A stretch of DNA of 10,835 nt from Sphingomonadaceae bacterium (lineage in GTDB: Bacteria > Pseudomonadota > Alphaproteobacteria > Sphingomonadales > Sphingomonadaceae), in the NCBI GenBank assembly GCA_013821585.1, contig JACDGO010000038.1, forward strand, positions 1 through 10,835, written 5' to 3'. This document shows positions 9,249-10,835 of this stretch, in pieces. Below the pieces are notes generated by a model. It saw only the letters and a program-made list of their open reading frames with translations. It did no database searches and had not been told where the DNA came from. The translations under genes and the position numbers were made by a program. How positions within the stretch are numbered: position 1 is the first letter of the stretch; each line of letters opens with the position of its first letter.

Positions 9249-10835
9249 CATCGCCTTCCGAACAGTTTTTCGATATCCCCGTGCGCCAGCTTTATCCACG
9301 TCGGCCGCCCGTGATTGCACTGACCCGAATGCGGAGTCACCTCCATCTCGCGGAGCAGCGCGTTCATTTCGACGACCGACAATATGCGCCCCGCCCGGAC
9401 CGAGCCGTGGCACGCCATCGTGCCCGCGACCGCGTCGATCCGCTCCCTGAGGCTCAGCGCTTCGCCGTAAGCGGCGATCTCATCGGCGAGATCGGCGACG
9501 AGGCCGCGCACGTCGCCGCCCCCGAGCATCGCCGGGACGCCGCGCACGAGCATCGCCGAAGGGCCGAAGCGTTCGAGGTCGAGGCCGAATTCGCGCAACT
9601 CGGAGCCCCGCGCCTCGAGCCGGTCGCACGCCGGCTCGTTGAGCTCGATGACTTCGGGGAGGAGCAAAGGCTGCATCGCGACGCCGCCGTTCAAGGCGCT
9701 CGCGCGCATGCGCTCGAGGACGAGACGCTCATGCGCCGCGTGCTGATCGACGATGACGAGGCCGTCCTCGGCTTCGGCGACGATATAGGTCGCGGCGACC
9801 TGGCCGCGCGCGACGCCCAGAGGGTGGGAGACAACTTCGGGCGGCGGCTCAATGGCGGCTTCGGCGCGCGCCATCGGCGGCGGGGCGAAGCTGGTGCGGC
9901 GATCCCAGACCGACGATTGCGCGGGCGGCGCGAGCGGCTCGCTCGTCCATGCGCCGAGCGCCGCCGCAGAGGGCCGCTGCTGGCTGCGATGGCCGGCATC
10001 GTCGAGCGCGCGGCGCAAGCCGCCAACGATCAGGCCGCGCACCATGCCGGGGTCGCGGAAGCGAACCTCAGTCTTCGCAGGGTGAACGTTGACGTCGACC
10101 TGATCGGCGGGAACGTCCAGAAACAGCGCGACGACCGCGTAGCGATCGCGCGCGAGCAGATCGGCGTAAGCGCCGCGCACCGCGCCTATCAGTACGCGGT
10201 CCTTTACCGGCCGGCGGTTGACGAACAGATATTGATGATCGGCGACGCCGCGGTTGAAGGTGGGTAACCCGGCGACGCCGCCGAGCGTCAGCCCCTCGCG
10301 CGCATAGTCGACCGCGACGCTGTTCTCGCTCAGCATGCGGTCGGTCAGCGCAGCGACGCGGCTCGCCTGATCCTCGGCTTGCACGCCGAGCACGCGGCGG
10401 CCGTCGTGCTCGACCGAAAAGCCGATGTCCGGCCGCGCCATCGCGAGGCGCTTCACGACGTCGAGGCACGCGGCATATTCGGAGCGCTCCGAGCGCAGGA
10501 ACTTGCGCCGCGCGGGCACATTTTCGAACAGCGCCTCCACGCGGAGACGTGTGCCGGGCGGCAACGCCGCCGGCCCTTCGCCGGACAGCGCGCCGTTGTC
10601 GATCGTCCGCGTCCAGCCTTCGCCATCCGCCGTCCGGCTCTCGATCGTCACGCGCGCGACGCTGGCGATCGACGGCAACGCCTCGCCGCGAAAGCCCATC
10701 GTCACGACTGCTTCGATCACATCGCCCGGCATTTTCGACGTGGCGTGGCGATCGAGCGCCAGGGCGATGTCTTCGCGCCCCATGCCATAGCCGTCGTCGG
10801 CAACCTCGATCAGGCCGATTCCGCCGCCTTCAAGG
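9248..10835 (-). CDS. mutL: DNA mismatch repair protein MutL, endonuclease type (5' end outside the window)
   Basis: MutL couples MutS mismatch recognition to strand removal. About 528 residues are present, and the frame stays open to the right edge. The N-terminal GHKL ATPase part shows IGLIEVADDGYGMGREDI (motif II) and TMGFRGEALPSIASVA (motif III), with the LKT-like region (NVHPAKTEVRF) further on. The C-terminal domain carries the nicking motif DQHAAHERLVLE (complement of 9748-9713), which fits DQHA(X)2E(X)4E. It is followed by ACHGSVRAG, CNHGRPT and the terminal FGRR. These mark a MutL with its own metal-dependent endonuclease, as in bacteria without MutH. A proline/alanine-rich linker joins the two halves. 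The start and first ~65-75 residues lie beyond the window. The stop overlaps the small exported protein's start. Confidence 0.97.
   Translation of the reverse strand, partial: LEGGGIGLIEVADDGYGMGREDIALALDRHATSKMPGDVIEAVVTMGFRGEALPSIASVARVTIESRTADGEGWTRTIDNGALSGEGPAALPPGTRLRVEALFENVPARRKFLRSERSEYAACLDVVKRLAMARPDIGFSVEHDGRRVLGVQAEDQASRVAALTDRMLSENSVAVDYAREGLTLGGVAGLPTFNRGVADHQYLFVNRRPVKDRVLIGAVRGAYADLLARDRYAVVALFLDVPADQVDVNVHPAKTEVRFRDPGMVRGLIVGGLRRALDDAGHRSQQRPSAAALGAWTSEPLAPPAQSSVWDRRTSFAPPPMARAEAAIEPPPEVVSHPLGVARGQVAATYIVAEAEDGLVIVDQHAAHERLVLERMRASALNGGVAMQPLLLPEVIELNEPACDRLEARGSELREFGLDLERFGPSAMLVRGVPAMLGGGDVRGLVADLADEIAAYGEALSLRERIDAVAGTMACHGSVRAGRILSVVEMNALLREMEVTPHSGQCNHGRPTWIKLAHGDIEKLFGRR

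Noticed and set aside
9143..10267. A 374-residue + strand frame opposite mutL.
   Set aside because: Antisense shadow of a clear MutL coding region, with Arg/Ala-rich low-complexity translation and no plausible domain.

Overview
The window is a GC-rich, gene-dense chromosomal segment from an alphaproteobacterium, most likely a sphingomonad (Sphingomonas or a relative). The evidence is the protein flavour of AHAS, KARI and long-form LeuA, an endonuclease-type MutL, and short palindromic repeats of the kinds often seen between sphingomonad genes. This taxonomic call is recognition, not a database result. Almost everything is ordinary metabolism. The interest lies in the non-coding stretches between the genes.

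Layout, left to right. (1) The 3' end of miaA (tRNA dimethylallyltransferase) runs into an AT-rich stretch that probably holds the promoter of the next operon. (2) ilvB-ilvH-ilvC, all on +, encode the large and small subunits of acetohydroxyacid synthase and the ketol-acid reductoisomerase. These are the first two common steps of valine, leucine and isoleucine synthesis. Each gap in or after this operon holds a different palindromic repeat: a ~117-bp element with 16-bp perfect ends before ilvH, a 28-bp REP-like palindrome before ilvC, and a GC hairpin plus a head-to-head REP pair after ilvC. (3) A periplasmic YceI-family protein overlaps by 4 nt a six-helix TMEM175-family (DUF1211) membrane protein.

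(4) leuA (2-isopropylmalate synthase, long form) is followed by an adenine-deaminase-type amidohydrolase and a purine phosphoribosyltransferase. All three are joined by 4-nt stop/start overlaps. The deaminase would make hypoxanthine and the transferase could convert it to IMP, so the last two form a purine-salvage pair. (5) On the - strand are mutL (its 5' end lies outside the window) and an overlapping small exported protein of unknown function. This unit converges on the salvage genes with a 3-nt gap.

The most notable structure is upstream of leuA. A 15-codon ORF (5481-5528) has four Leu codons within six positions, three of them CTT, a codon the neighbouring genes appear to use sparingly. 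The segment carrying those codons is complementary, 14 pairs around one 2-nt bulge, to the sequence just before the leuA start codon. The leader stop codon sits in the 5' arm of a second strong hairpin nested inside. No U-tract is visible, so this looks like a leucine-sensing leader peptide acting mainly on leuA translation rather than a classical terminator-type attenuator.
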